Assembly: GCA_012035135.1 (NCBI GenBank)
Contig: JAAUPI010000029.1
Location: 1-35,135 of the forward strand
DNA: 35,135 bases
Direction of reading: 5' to 3'
Source: Microcoleus sp. CSU_2_2
Lineage (GTDB): Bacteria > Cyanobacteriota > Cyanobacteriia > Cyanobacteriales > Microcoleaceae
The position numbers and the translations under genes are program-made. This document shows positions 1 through 9,306 of this stretch, piece by piece; the first letter of the stretch is position 1; every line of letters begins with the position of its first letter. The notes under the pieces are model-generated. The model had not been told where the DNA came from. It did no database searches and saw only the letters and a program-made list of their open reading frames with translations.

Positions 1-57
1 TACATTTACTACATTTACGAGATTATAAAAGGGGTAAGTAACCCGGATTTGGTATTA
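1..57. repeat. Partial palindromic MITE-like element (copy A, one end only)
   Basis: The first 57 bases match the reverse complement of 34991-35047: 39 identical bases, then one or two differences. They form one end of the roughly 150-bp element seen at the far end of the window, including its terminal motif CCGGATTTGGTAT. The rest of this copy lies outside the window. Confidence 0.8.
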
Positions 58-185
58 TACCAAATCCGGCTGATTCATCCCCGTTATAAATTGTATGGTG
101 CGTCGCTCGTTTAATCTCGGTTTAAGCGCGAGAATTATTCGTGGCGACGCACCCTAAAAGGGGGTAACAAACCCGGATTTGGTAT
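57..185. repeat. Diverged copy of the palindromic MITE-like element (copy B)
   Basis: The element is bounded by perfect 13-bp inverted ends, ATACCAAATCCGG at 57-69 and CCGGATTTGGTAT at 173-185. Inside is a second inverted pair, GGTGCGTCGC at 97-106 and GCGACGCACC at 144-153. The inner loop differs from copies C and D (34248 and 34993), so this is an older or sub-family copy. It abuts copy A head to tail. No coding frame is visible. Confidence 0.75.
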
Positions 186-202
186 TAAGCACTCCGAGGC
201 CT

Positions 203-268
203 AGAAACCGGGTTTTTTGCCAAATCTGTGGGTCACAATGAAGTATTCAAGGGAAAAACCCGGTTTCT
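203..268. repeat. Inverted repeat AGAAACCGGGTTTTT with 36-nt loop; possible terminator of the ABC gene
   Basis: Perfect 15-bp arms lie at 203-217 and 254-268. A related inverted repeat occurs at 22654-22716, so this belongs to a dispersed family. It lies about 40 bp beyond the 3' end of the leftward ABC transporter gene, so it could also act in transcript termination. The long loop makes that uncertain. Confidence 0.6.
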
Positions 269-308
269 GACTACCCGTGCATAATATCAAGTCCGATCGA
301 TACTGGGA

Positions 309-2282
309 TCAGTCAAACATCTTCACGCTAGCCCGGTATTCTTCCGCCGCCAGCAACCGCCAATTAGCATCGCCCACAAGTTCCAAAACCTGCTGATGAT
401 ATTTCAACAAACTCAATCGGTGTCCGACACTCACAAAAGTAGTTTTAGTCGATCGCAACTGCTCGTATAAATGTTGCTCGTTCTTCAAATCTAAAGCACT
501 TGTTGCCTCATCCAAAATAGCGTATCGCGGTTGGGTCAGCAACAATCTAGCAAAAGCCAGTCGTTGCTGTTCTCCCAAAGACAAAATCTCAGCCCAATCT
601 AAATCTGCATCAAAGCCACCCAATCTGTCCGGCAAATCTGCTAAATTTACTGATGCCAAAACCCTGCTCAATTTTTTCTCGTCAACGTCGCTGCTGGTGT
701 TGGGATAGAGAAGTTGCGATCGCAAACTACCCAAAATCATATAAGGACGCTGCGGCAAAAACAGCATTTCTCCCAATTCCGGCCGCACCAAACGACCTGT
801 TCCAGCATCCCACAAACCAGCAATTGCCCGTAGCAAAGAACTCTTTCCAGCACCGCTTTGACCGACAATTAACAGTCCTTCACCGGGCTGCACTGCTACG
901 GACAAATCGCTAATTAAAGTCTTTTGATGTTTCGGAGTATCTAAAGTAACGTGTTCTAGCAACAACTGCGAATCAACGGTTACATCTATTGTAGTTCCTC
1001 CGGCAGGAGATACGGCTCTTTCTGCTTCCAGAGTATCTGTAAAGATAGTCAAACGATTGATACTAGCTGCAAAAGACGAGAGCAGTTCAATGCGACTGAC
1101 AATCACAGAAAAAGCGCGCAAAACTTGAGTGAAAGCAAAACCAGCTTGGCTGATATCTCCAAACTGGATTGTACTGTTTTTGTCAGCAAAGTAAGCTGGA
1201 GCTAGAAACAAAGCCGGAATAATTACCACAGCATATCCGTATCCAGTTGTGAAATAATCCAAGTTTCGCTGCCAGCCAATTAGCAAATTAAAATTGCGAA
1301 ATACTTCCATAAATCGCTGTTTTATTTGCACCGATTCCTGCTCCTCGCCTTTGTAAAAAGCAATAGATTCAGCATTGTCGCGAATGTGAACCAGTCCGTA
1401 GCGGAAATTTGCTTCTTTTTTAAGTTGCTCGAAATTCAAAGGTACTAGTCTTTGGCCAAAAACTAGAGTGGCGATCGTACCCAAAATAGCATAGACAATC
1501 AGGAAAATTGAAAGTTGTTTTGAGATCGACCACAGGATACCAGTGAAAGATATAATATCAACTATTGCCCCCAGGACGATCAGCATAAATGCCAAACTTG
1601 TGTTGGTAAAAGATCTGACATCTTCAGAAATTCGCTGATCGGGATTGTCAATTTCTTTGTGAGAGTTGATTTTGTAATAAGCCCGATCGTGAAAATATTT
1701 GTCTAGGAACTTATTAGTCATCCACTCCCGCCAGTAGAGACCCATTTTATCTTGGGTATAGCGGTAAATTACCACAATGGGAGTGCCGACTACAAAGACG
1801 CTCGCATAGACAAAAAGATACTTCCAGTAATTGAGCTGATCTTTCTTTGCTAGCGCCGTATCAAAAAAGTTACTGACGTAACTAATTATGACATTCAGAC
1901 CGCTGACTGACAGGGACAAGAACAGCAATAAAGCCAATAAAGCCCACGCTTGCCACTGCGGAATCAATCTGCCTTTGCAAATGACAAAAGCGCTGAAAGG
2001 AATAATGAGCATCAAAGCAATAATGACAATTGCCGGCGAATTGATAATTCCTTGCAACAAACTAACTAAGCCAGCAGCTATATTGTTTACAAACTCTGGA
2101 AAAAAGACTTGAGCACCCAAACATACAGCGCTGACGAGCACAAACATCGCAGCGAAGAGGAAGATCAACAAGAGCACCACTAATCCTAAAAAAATCCTGC
2201 CGCCCCCAGGCTCTAAAGGATAAAAATAAGGCTGGGCGATCGCAATAAACCGATCCCATAACTGACGGTCAAATCGATTCAT
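309..2282 (-). CDS. ABC transporter, fused permease/ATPase of the YddA/SbmA-BacA type
   Basis: This 657-residue half-transporter has an N-terminal membrane domain (segments near residues 30-55, 80-100, 110-135, 155-172, 230-275 and 350-365) and a C-terminal nucleotide-binding domain. Visible ATPase motifs are Walker A GQSGAGKSS (474-482), Q-loop Q511, signature LSLGEQQ (568-574), Walker B YAILDE (587-592) and switch His621. The stretch RDNAESIAFYKGE near 301-313 is typical of the ABC_membrane_2/SbmA-BacA group, which works as a homodimer in the cytoplasmic membrane and includes peptide and vitamin B12 carriers. The substrate cannot be told from sequence. The gene stands alone, with DUF1361 upstream in the same direction. 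All key motifs are intact, so it is probably functional. Confidence 0.88.
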   Translation of the reverse strand: MNRFDRQLWDRFIAIAQPYFYPLEPGGGRIFLGLVVLLLIFLFAAMFVLVSAVCLGAQVFFPEFVNNIAAGLVSLLQGIINSPAIVIIALMLIIPFSAFVICKGRLIPQWQAWALLALLLFLSLSVSGLNVIISYVSNFFDTALAKKDQLNYWKYLFVYASVFVVGTPIVVIYRYTQDKMGLYWREWMTNKFLDKYFHDRAYYKINSHKEIDNPDQRISEDVRSFTNTSLAFMLIVLGAIVDIISFTGILWSISKQLSIFLIVYAILGTIATLVFGQRLVPLNFEQLKKEANFRYGLVHIRDNAESIAFYKGEEQESVQIKQRFMEVFRNFNLLIGWQRNLDYFTTGYGYAVVIIPALFLAPAYFADKNSTIQFGDISQAGFAFTQVLRAFSVIVSRIELLSSFAASINRLTIFTDTLEAERAVSPAGGTTIDVTVDSQLLLEHVTLDTPKHQKTLISDLSVAVQPGEGLLIVGQSGAGKSSLLRAIAGLWDAGTGRLVRPELGEMLFLPQRPYMILGSLRSQLLYPNTSSDVDEKKLSRVLASVNLADLPDRLGGFDADLDWAEILSLGEQQRLAFARLLLTQPRYAILDEATSALDLKNEQHLYEQLRSTKTTFVSVGHRLSLLKYHQQVLELVGDANWRLLAAEEYRASVKMFD

Positions 2283-2357
2283 CTTTGCTGTTTACAAAAC
2301 TACTTCGTTGTTATAACATATCGAGAGTTGCGATCGACTGCCACAGTAATTTATAGC

Positions 2358-2406
2358 AGTTGACAGTTGACCCTTCGACTACGCGAGCGGGCAGGCCGTT
2401 GACAGT
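2358..2406. repeat. Intergenic GTTGACAGT-type repeat with CGAGCGGGC core
   Basis: GTTGACAGTTGAC is followed by a GCGAGCGGGCA block and another GTTGACAGT. The same words recur at 15185-15261. GTCAACTGT tracts also occur at 3442-3462 and 12928-12945. This is a dispersed, non-coding repeat of the genome. It supports no gene call. Confidence 0.55.
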
Positions 2407-2422
2407 ATACCGGAATCAAAGC

Positions 2423-2442
2423 CCCCAGATTTATCACTGGGG
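2423..2442 (-). terminator. Hairpin downstream of the DUF1361 gene, weak terminator candidate
   Basis: CCCCAG (2423-2428) pairs with CTGGGG (2437-2442) around an 8-nt loop, 28 bp past the DUF1361 stop codon. Read leftwards, it is followed by only a short T-rich stretch (CTTTGATT). The stem is good but the U-tract is poor. Confidence 0.35.
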
Positions 2443-2447
2443 TCGCC

Positions 2448-2475
2448 TCTAAAATCTAAAAACTAAAAGCTAAAA
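2448..2475. repeat. Short tandem heptamer repeat (TCTAAAA-like, 4 units)
   Basis: Four 7-bp units follow each other: TCTAAAA, TCTAAAA, ACTAAAA, GCTAAAA. The last unit overlaps the stop codon of the DUF1361 gene. The same heptamer is repeated three times at 10814-10834. Tandem heptamers of this kind (STRR) are well known in filamentous cyanobacteria. Confidence 0.7.
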
Positions 2476-3321
2476 TCTCGCATCTATCGACTCGGAAGAA
2501 GTGACGCCCTCATCGAGAGACTCCGACTGCGATTGGCTATAAAATCGCTGGCTAATCCCCAAGTTGACTTGCTTGATTACCCAATACCAAGAGGTAATCA
2601 CTACAAAAGTTACAGCCATTACCAAAACCGGACGTTTACCAACCAAATCATTCATGACAGTGTTGACTAAGGCATCGGGGTTAGTCAAGATGTCCCAACT
2701 GTTGAAGCGGATAAATCGCCCTAAATAAACGCCGAGCGCCGAAAGTGCGTGTATAGTTAACTCGGTTGGCAGGATAAATTTACCCCAACCCTGTTGCTTT
2801 AAATAGTAACCCAAACTCATCACCGAGAGCACGTAAGCCTCAACTCCTACTAGCATAAAAGCTATATATTGCGGAATTAAAGCTAGAGTCACAACCCACA
2901 CCGATTGTCCCTCTTTAATCTGCTCGATTAGGTGAATGATATCAGTTAAAACGTAAGGTGCGTTCGGCAGAAAGGCGATAAATACCAGAAAACCAGCCCA
3001 CCAACGGAGGGAACGAACTCCGCGCTGTCGCAGTACCCAAATATCCACAGCCATCAGTGTCAGTGTAATCGCGATCGCCCCCAAAACATAAGTTTTGCCC
3101 AAATCTTGCAAAATGTGCTTCAAATAGAAGAAAAACACTCGCATACTGGGCAAAAAAGTAGCGCCGAGGAGAAACCCCGTTCCCCACATCAACCAGCGCG
3201 ATCGAGGTTTGCGGAACAGCCAAAAACTCAGAGCCAGCGGTACTAAACCTAAAAACAAATTCCAAGACATCCAGGGGATATTGTATCTCATTGCCCGCAG
3301 CGCTTCTATGATTAAATCCAT
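2470..3321 (-). CDS. DUF1361 domain integral membrane protein
   Basis: The 283-residue protein is almost wholly hydrophobic, with about seven membrane segments (roughly residues 20-38, 48-65, 78-93, 104-122, 140-165, 190-205 and 230-248). The motif LPNAPYVLTDIIHL (about residues 117-130) and the overall layout fit the DUF1361 family, whose function is unknown. The last 35 residues are polar and Ser-rich, probably cytoplasmic. The ATG at 3321 is the only reasonable start. The gene lies between the histidine kinase and the ABC transporter in the same direction, but both gaps exceed 130 bp and contain repeats, so it is probably transcribed alone. Confidence 0.8.
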   Translation of the reverse strand: MDLIIEALRAMRYNIPWMSWNLFLGLVPLALSFWLFRKPRSRWLMWGTGFLLGATFLPSMRVFFFYLKHILQDLGKTYVLGAIAITLTLMAVDIWVLRQRGVRSLRWWAGFLVFIAFLPNAPYVLTDIIHLIEQIKEGQSVWVVTLALIPQYIAFMLVGVEAYVLSVMSLGYYLKQQGWGKFILPTELTIHALSALGVYLGRFIRFNSWDILTNPDALVNTVMNDLVGKRPVLVMAVTFVVITSWYWVIKQVNLGISQRFYSQSQSESLDEGVTSSESIDARF

Positions 3322-3400
3322 GAGTTCTAATTTTCTACAATTAAAGGCTTAAAGCCGCATTCAGTTGGATCTATTTTAATCATTAACTTGTAAGGTGCGT

Positions 3401-3449
3401 CAGTTGACTGTCTTCCTCCCTCGAAGGGGCGAGGGGAGGGTGTCAACTG
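3401..3449 (-). terminator. Long hairpin downstream of the histidine kinase gene
   Basis: CAGTTGAC (3401-3408) pairs with GTCAACTG (3442-3449), and inside it CCTCCCTCG (3415-3423) pairs with CGAGGGGAGG (3430-3439) with one bulge. The hairpin begins just past the kinase stop codon. There is no clear U-tract. It could be a terminator, or a palindromic repeat that inserted at the gene end, since its outer arm is the dispersed GTCAACTGT repeat that also supplies the kinase stop codon. Confidence 0.4.
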
Positions 3450-3456
3450 TCAACTG

Positions 3457-6400
3457 TCAACTGCTATACTTATTTTGGCGATCGAATTTGCCGATCGGAA
3501 TCTGAATCTGAAAAGTTGTTCCACGTCCTATTTCTGAAATACACTCAATTTTTCCCTTGTGTTTTTCCACAACTATCGAGTGGGAAATAGACATTCCCAA
3601 ACCCGTACCTTTCCCTACTGCTTTCGTAGTAAAAAACGGATTAAAAATTCGATTTCTCACTGCTTCCGGGATGCCCGTGCCATTGTCGGAAATTTCCACC
3701 ATTACCATTTTTGGGCTCATCATCATAGTGCAAATAGAAATCCGACCAGGATTTGTCTCTGCTTCTGCAACAGATAACTTGTGATATCGTTCCTCGATCG
3801 CATCAATTCCATTCACAATAATATTCATAAACACCTGATTCAATTGGCTCGCGTAGCACTCCACCAGTGGCAACTTGCCGAAGTCCTTAACTACTTGAAT
3901 AGCAGGCCAGCTATCCCTAGCCTTTAAACGGTGCTGCAAAATCAACAAAGTGCTTTCAATTCCTGCATGAATATCGACCGGCTTCATCTCCGATTCGTCC
4001 AGTCGCGAAAAATTACGCAGAGACAAAACAATCTGCCTAATCCGCTCTGTTCCCACCTGCATCGAACCCACAATTTTAATTAAATCTTCTCTCATAAAAT
4101 CCAAATCAATTTCTTCAATTAGAGCCATAATTTTTGGTTTTGGTTCGGGATATTCCTGTTCGTAAAGATTTACCAGCTCTAGCAACTGTTTGCTATACTG
4201 CTTGAGATAAGCAATGTTAGCGTGAATAAAGTTAACAGGATTGTTGATTTCGTGAGCGATGCCGGCGACTAATTGCCCCAGGGAAGACATTTTTTCAGTT
4301 TGAACTAGCTGAGTTTGAGTAGAGCGCAATTCCAACAGCGCTTGTTCGAGCTGTTGAGCTCTTTCTCTTTCTCGCGCCTCACTTTGTCGCAGTGCTTCCT
4401 CTGCTGTTTTGCGCATCGTAATATCTTGAGCAAATCCAATTATCATCTTGGGCTGGTTTTCCGCATTTCTGCTAAAAATAGTATCCCGACTTTGCAACCA
4501 AAACCATTGAGCGTTTGCGGCTCGCATCCGGTATTCAATTTCCAAAACTTCGCCATCTTGAATTCCTGCAAAGGTAGCGTGATATTCCACAAATTTACTC
4601 CAATCTTCCGGGTGGATTAACTGAGGTAAAAGCGTCGCCCCCATTTCTTGAACTTCATCAAATGTATAACCCAAAAGTGTACCCACAGAAGAATTAGTGT
4701 AGACATTTCGCTGTTCTTCCAAGTCGTAGAGATACAAGATTCCGGGAGTAGCATCGGCTATTTTTTGAATGAACTGCTGACTTTCTTGCAAAGCTGCTTC
4801 TGCTTGTTTGCGATCGGTAATATCAATGGTGATACCGTCCCAAAGAATATCGCCGTTTTCTTTGGCTTCGGGACGAGAAATCACCTGAAACCATCTGATT
4901 TTTCCCGATGGTAAAACTAGCCTTCCCTCCCACTGCCAAGGTTGCATATTTTTGGCAGAAACAGCAAATGATTCGTAATAATTTTGGCGATCTTCGGGAT
5001 GAACCAAATCTATTAGCAAAGCCGAATTTTTCTGAATGACTGTGGGTTCTAACTCAAACATTTGTCGGCAAGCAGCACTGACGTAAGGGAAACTAACAGG
5101 ACCATCAGGACTCAATAAACATTGATAAATCATTCCCGGCAAATTAGCTGCCAGCTTTTGAAATTTGCTTTCACTTTCCCTCAAATCTTCCTGTGCATCC
5201 TGGCGATCGATACTTTCTTTTTGTAATTTTTGTAAGGTTTTACTTAATAAAGCTGTTCTTTGTTCGACTCTATTTTCTAGCTCTTCATTAAGTTTTTTCA
5301 GACTCTCTTCTGCTTGTTTGCTCTCGATCGCAATTCCTGCTACATTCGTTGCCACTTCTATCAATTGTATTTCAAAGTTGGTAGGAGTGTGCGGTTCAGG
5401 ATAATACATCGCAAAGGTTCCCAAAAGTTGACCCTGAGATGATAAAATCGGAGTAGACCAACAAGCTCTCAGTCCAAAACCTAAGGCGAAATCTCGAAAA
5501 TTTTCCCACAGCGGATCGGTAGCAATATCTGTGACAATAACAGGCTCTTTGCGATAGATAGCAGTACCGCAGGAACTAACATTCGGACCGATCGCTACTC
5601 CATGAACAGCAGCATTGTAACTGTCAGGCAAGCTGGGCGCTGCTCCGTGCAGTAGGTGTTCGCCGTCTCGATCGAGTAGCAAAATAGAACCCATCACGCC
5701 TCTAGATTGCTGTTCGATCGTTTTAATTAAAACATTTAACGTCTCGCCCAGAGGAGCGCTCTTAGCGATCGATTCTAATATTTGTTTTTGACCTGCCAAC
5801 CAACTATCAGATTGCTTGCGTTCTGTAATATCGCGAGCTACAAAAAGAACTGTGTTTTCTTGCATTGGGGAAATGGTAGCAGCAAACCAAGTTTCTCTAT
5901 TGCCAATTGGCAGGCTATACTCTACTGAAACCATCTGCTTTGTGTTGCTAGCAATTTGAATTTGACTGAGGCAAAAATCTGCTGACTCTGGTGGCAGGAT
6001 CTCGTTCATAGTCCTGCCGATAACTTCGGCCGACGGCTTGTATAAAAGTTCGGGATTTGTAGGCGCAATTTTCAGGTAACGTCCGTCCGTTGTATCCATG
6101 ACAAAAATTACGTCATTCATTGCGGCGAACAAAGCCCGCAATTCAGATTCAGAAGCTTGCATGGCCATTTCAGCTTGTTTGCGATCGCTAATATCTGTTC
6201 CCACACACAGCAATCCGATCGAGCGTCCTTTCGCATCCAGCAAGGGTTGATTTCTCCACGCAATCCACACTCTTTCTCCATTGCGGCGGATGTTTTCGTT
6301 CTCATTTTTGAAGTATCTTTTCGGGTGTACCAGGCAGTCCTGAATCATTGCTGCCAAGTCATTTCCCGACAAATCTGTCTCCGATACAAGAGTCCCGATC

Positions 6401-7431
6401 GCACTTTTGCCAATTATTTCTGCTTCTGAATATCCGAAAAAAGTTTCCGCAAACTCGTTAAAAAAAGTAATGTTCCCTGCACTGTCTAACTGCACAATAA
6501 TACTGTTCGCATTCTCAACCAGTTGCCGATATTTAGCTTCGCTTTCCCGCAATTTTGCAGGGCCGTACACCCAGCTAAATGCCACCGCCCCACTCAAAAG
6601 TGCCAGCAAACCCCCACCTCCGAGCAACAAACCCCGCAACGGCGAATTCACAGGCCATCCTCCTGCCGGAATTGCTGCCAACTGCCAGGAACCGCTGGGC
6701 AAAGTCACTTCCAGCAACACTGGATCTTGCTGAAAAATTGACTTGTCGCCGAAAAATACTTCGCCGGAGTCTCCCTTCTGGTCTTTGCCTCGCAAAGCGT
6801 ATTGCACATTCGCTGAGGGGTCTTGGAGTCCTGCTTCCTGGAGGAGGGTATCTTTGTCGATGACAAGGCTTGCCAACCCCCAATAAACTCCTTTTTCGGG
6901 AGTTTCCCCAGGGGGTGTGAGAAAAATGGGCGATCGACTGATGAACCCTACGCCGCCTTGTAATAATTTCACCGGCCCGGCAACGAGGGTTTTTCTGGTC
7001 TCGATCGCATCTTCGACCATTTGTCGCTGTTTGGGTACCATCAGCAAATCAACTCCAATCACTACTTCATTGCCTTGGCGCGGATAAATGTAAGCGATTG
7101 TGGTGTTTTTAACTAAACTGATACTGCGAATGCCCGTTTGTTGTGCCAGCAGAATTCTCGCCGTAGCTGCAAATTCCGCTTCGGTGATATTGGGGTTATT
7201 GGAGATATAAGCCACCAAACCACGCATCATAAACAGCCGTGAGTTCAAAGAACCTTCGAGATTAGAACGCACTGTGCTGAGTCTATCGAGCGTGCTAGCG
7301 CGGTTGTACTGCCAGAATCGCTGCTGTTCCGATCGATCTAAAACCCAGACACCGGCCAAAATTGCTACTGATGCCGAAATAGCTGCTAAATACGGTGAAA
7401 TTTGGAATTTTTTAATCTTAAAGTATTCCAT
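3457..7431 (-). CDS. Multidomain sensor histidine kinase (CHASE-PAS-PAS-GAF-PAS-PAS-HisKA-HATPase)
   Basis: Numbered from the ATG at 7431 (1324 residues), the order is: a membrane helix (12-32); an extracytoplasmic CHASE-like sensor (about 45-250, with NNPNITEAEF); a second membrane helix (266-290); two PAS domains (295-415, 425-540); a GAF domain (550-705); a coiled coil (705-755); two more PAS/PAC domains (755-1005); HisKA with H-box AHEINNPVNF (phospho-acceptor His1060); and a HATPase_c domain ending near the C-terminus (DNGTGIPE, TGLGMSIS). It should autophosphorylate and pass phosphate to a response regulator, but none is encoded next to it, so it is an orphan kinase. The frame stays open 26 codons further upstream, but that extension is polar and atypical; the chosen start places the membrane helix correctly. 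The last codons and stop come from an intergenic repeat. The ligand is unknown. Confidence 0.88.
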   Translation of the reverse strand: MEYFKIKKFQISPYLAAISASVAILAGVWVLDRSEQQRFWQYNRASTLDRLSTVRSNLEGSLNSRLFMMRGLVAYISNNPNITEAEFAATARILLAQQTGIRSISLVKNTTIAYIYPRQGNEVVIGVDLLMVPKQRQMVEDAIETRKTLVAGPVKLLQGGVGFISRSPIFLTPPGETPEKGVYWGLASLVIDKDTLLQEAGLQDPSANVQYALRGKDQKGDSGEVFFGDKSIFQQDPVLLEVTLPSGSWQLAAIPAGGWPVNSPLRGLLLGGGGLLALLSGAVAFSWVYGPAKLRESEAKYRQLVENANSIIVQLDSAGNITFFNEFAETFFGYSEAEIIGKSAIGTLVSETDLSGNDLAAMIQDCLVHPKRYFKNENENIRRNGERVWIAWRNQPLLDAKGRSIGLLCVGTDISDRKQAEMAMQASESELRALFAAMNDVIFVMDTTDGRYLKIAPTNPELLYKPSAEVIGRTMNEILPPESADFCLSQIQIASNTKQMVSVEYSLPIGNRETWFAATISPMQENTVLFVARDITERKQSDSWLAGQKQILESIAKSAPLGETLNVLIKTIEQQSRGVMGSILLLDRDGEHLLHGAAPSLPDSYNAAVHGVAIGPNVSSCGTAIYRKEPVIVTDIATDPLWENFRDFALGFGLRACWSTPILSSQGQLLGTFAMYYPEPHTPTNFEIQLIEVATNVAGIAIESKQAEESLKKLNEELENRVEQRTALLSKTLQKLQKESIDRQDAQEDLRESESKFQKLAANLPGMIYQCLLSPDGPVSFPYVSAACRQMFELEPTVIQKNSALLIDLVHPEDRQNYYESFAVSAKNMQPWQWEGRLVLPSGKIRWFQVISRPEAKENGDILWDGITIDITDRKQAEAALQESQQFIQKIADATPGILYLYDLEEQRNVYTNSSVGTLLGYTFDEVQEMGATLLPQLIHPEDWSKFVEYHATFAGIQDGEVLEIEYRMRAANAQWFWLQSRDTIFSRNAENQPKMIIGFAQDITMRKTAEEALRQSEARERERAQQLEQALLELRSTQTQLVQTEKMSSLGQLVAGIAHEINNPVNFIHANIAYLKQYSKQLLELVNLYEQEYPEPKPKIMALIEEIDLDFMREDLIKIVGSMQVGTERIRQIVLSLRNFSRLDESEMKPVDIHAGIESTLLILQHRLKARDSWPAIQVVKDFGKLPLVECYASQLNQVFMNIIVNGIDAIEERYHKLSVAEAETNPGRISICTMMMSPKMVMVEISDNGTGIPEAVRNRIFNPFFTTKAVGKGTGLGMSISHSIVVEKHKGKIECISEIGRGTTFQIQIPIGKFDRQNKYSS

Positions 7432-7659
7432 CTGTCGGCAGTCCAGGTGTATTTTTAATGTGAAGGAAAAGGAAAGAGGGAAAAAAGCCGAAATAGAAAT
7501 GCTCTCCACTCATCCAGGCTTAGCGTTGCGAGTCATGTAGTAATCTCACGCACTTATGTACTATTCTCCCGCTCCCCCATTCTTCCGCTTCCCCAGCTAA
7601 AATAGGGTGAGGAATTATGCTCTTGGGCGAAGAACGCGAATCAAAATAGGGGAAATTTG

Positions 7660-9027
7660 ATGCAGGAACAGTTGGTGGAAGCGATCGCACCCTACCGCGC
7701 TCGCGTGGATTATCTGGAAGTTCGCCTCGAACAAAGCGAATCAACTGCGATTAGTTTTCGGGGCCCTCAGTTAGATGCTGTCAACCGCAGTTTTAGTCTA
7801 GCTGGTGGCATCCGGGCTTGTCACAAAGGCGGATGGAGTTTTGTAACTTTTAATGGTTTGGCTGAGTTAAAAGACCGCATTGAAGAAGCAGTAGTTCAAT
7901 CTCGCTTGGTAGGCAGCGAAAAGACTGAACTAGCAGATGTCACCCCGGTGCAAGATTATGTAGCGGTAGAATTGGGCCGCGACCCGCGTTTTATTACTTT
8001 AGCAGAAAAGAGGCAGTTACTCGAATCTTACAACCAATTGTTATTAGATTACGACCCGCGAATTCAGACCACAATGGCTGGTTATAGCGATCGATTTGGG
8101 ATTACTTACTTTGTCAATTCTCAAGGTACTTGCATTGCTCAAGAACGCTTGGACGTGACGGGGCGTTTTGGGGCGATCGCTCGTGGCGAAGGCGGTGTCG
8201 TCCGCCAAGGGTTTGAGTCAATTCATTCGCGATCGAGCTACGATGTCTTGACAAATATTGAAGATCGAGTTAAAAGTGCTGCCGTTCGAGCTGTCAGTCA
8301 ACTAGAGGCAAAATCGGTTAAAGGCGGTCAATATCCGGTGATTTTAGACCCTTATTTATCAGGGGTTTTCATTCACGAAGCTTTCGGTCATTTATCTGAA
8401 GCGGACGGCATTTACGAAAACCCAAAAATGCAGGAATTACTGACTTTGGGGAAACCAGTGGCGATCGAACAATTGAATGTAATTGACGATGCGACTTTGC
8501 CGGGACTACCGGGAACTTTGAAATACGACGACGAAGGTGTGCCGGCACAGTGCAAGCATTTAATTAAAAATGGGATTTTAACTCAGCGAATGCACAACCG
8601 CGAAACTGCTGGGAAAATGGGCGAAAGTCCAACCGGAAATGCCCGGGCTTTGAACGCTACTTTTATGCCACTTGTCCGCATGACTAATACTGCGATCGAA
8701 TCTGGTTCGCATTCTTTTGATGAAATGCTCGCCGACATTGATGAAGGAGTGTATGCAGTGCGAATGTTGGGGGGACAAACTAACGGTGAAATGTTTACCT
8801 TTGCGGCGGCTCAAGGTTACATGATTCGCGACGGCAAATTAGCTGAACCGGTCAGCGATGTCACTTTAAGTGGCAACGTATTTCAGACTCTCAAGGATAT
8901 TGAGGCGATCGGCAATGACTCCGTTTATGCCTACGGTGGCTGTGGTAAAGGTGGCCAGGGTGGCTTGTCGGTGAGTGTTGGCGGCCCTCATTTGCGGATT
9001 AAAAATGTTGTTGTCGGAGGGCGCTAA
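7660..9027 (+). CDS. tldD: TldD/PmbA-family metalloprotease, TldD subunit
   Basis: The 455-residue protein carries the TldD zinc motif HExxxH as HEAFGH (about residues 239-244), followed by LSEADG, and the family C-terminus rich in Gly (GGCGKGGQGG). In known systems TldD pairs with TldE/PmbA to form a cytoplasmic protease that degrades unfolded or modified peptides and matures some peptide natural products; TldD holds the metal site. The TldE partner is not in this window, though cyanobacteria often keep it nearby. An ATG at 7660 is preferred over the TTG one codon earlier; AGGGG lies 8 bp upstream. The gene diverges from the kinase and converges with ald. Confidence 0.92.
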   Translation: MQEQLVEAIAPYRARVDYLEVRLEQSESTAISFRGPQLDAVNRSFSLAGGIRACHKGGWSFVTFNGLAELKDRIEEAVVQSRLVGSEKTELADVTPVQDYVAVELGRDPRFITLAEKRQLLESYNQLLLDYDPRIQTTMAGYSDRFGITYFVNSQGTCIAQERLDVTGRFGAIARGEGGVVRQGFESIHSRSSYDVLTNIEDRVKSAAVRAVSQLEAKSVKGGQYPVILDPYLSGVFIHEAFGHLSEADGIYENPKMQELLTLGKPVAIEQLNVIDDATLPGLPGTLKYDDEGVPAQCKHLIKNGILTQRMHNRETAGKMGESPTGNARALNATFMPLVRMTNTAIESGSHSFDEMLADIDEGVYAVRMLGGQTNGEMFTFAAAQGYMIRDGKLAEPVSDVTLSGNVFQTLKDIEAIGNDSVYAYGGCGKGGQGGLSVSVGGPHLRIKNVVVGGR

Positions 9028-9220
9028 TTTGTAGGAACGTTCAAGCGTGCCCTACAGGAATTGTGTTTATTAATTAGGCTCGATCGAACACAATTTCAAC
9101 CACTCCCCCCTGGAATAAACCGACATAATGCTCTGTGCCGATCGTCCGCATCTTGGCGGTTGACAAAACGGGCGATCGTATAGTGCTCAGCGTTCGATAA
9201 AATTCGGACGATCGATTGTA

Positions 9221-9245
9221 GGGAAACGGCACAGTGCCGTGTCCC
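9221..9245. repeat. Near-perfect palindrome of the GGGAAACGGCA family
   Basis: A 25-bp imperfect palindrome starts GGGAAACGGCAC and ends GTGCCGTGTCCC, in the gap between the convergent tldD and ald genes. Close relatives of this word start each 57-bp unit of the tandem repeat at 21441. It may serve as a bidirectional terminator here, but its recurrence suggests a dispersed repeat. The rest of 9028-9306 shows no gene. Confidence 0.6.
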
Positions 9246-9306
9246 GATCGTGGGTAATATTAATTCCGATGCCACCGGATTTGATATTACTTAAAAAACT
9301 GGAAAT

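Noticed and set aside
7432-7509. Longer start for the histidine kinase
   Set aside because: The extra 26 residues precede the membrane helix awkwardly and look like translated leader sequence.
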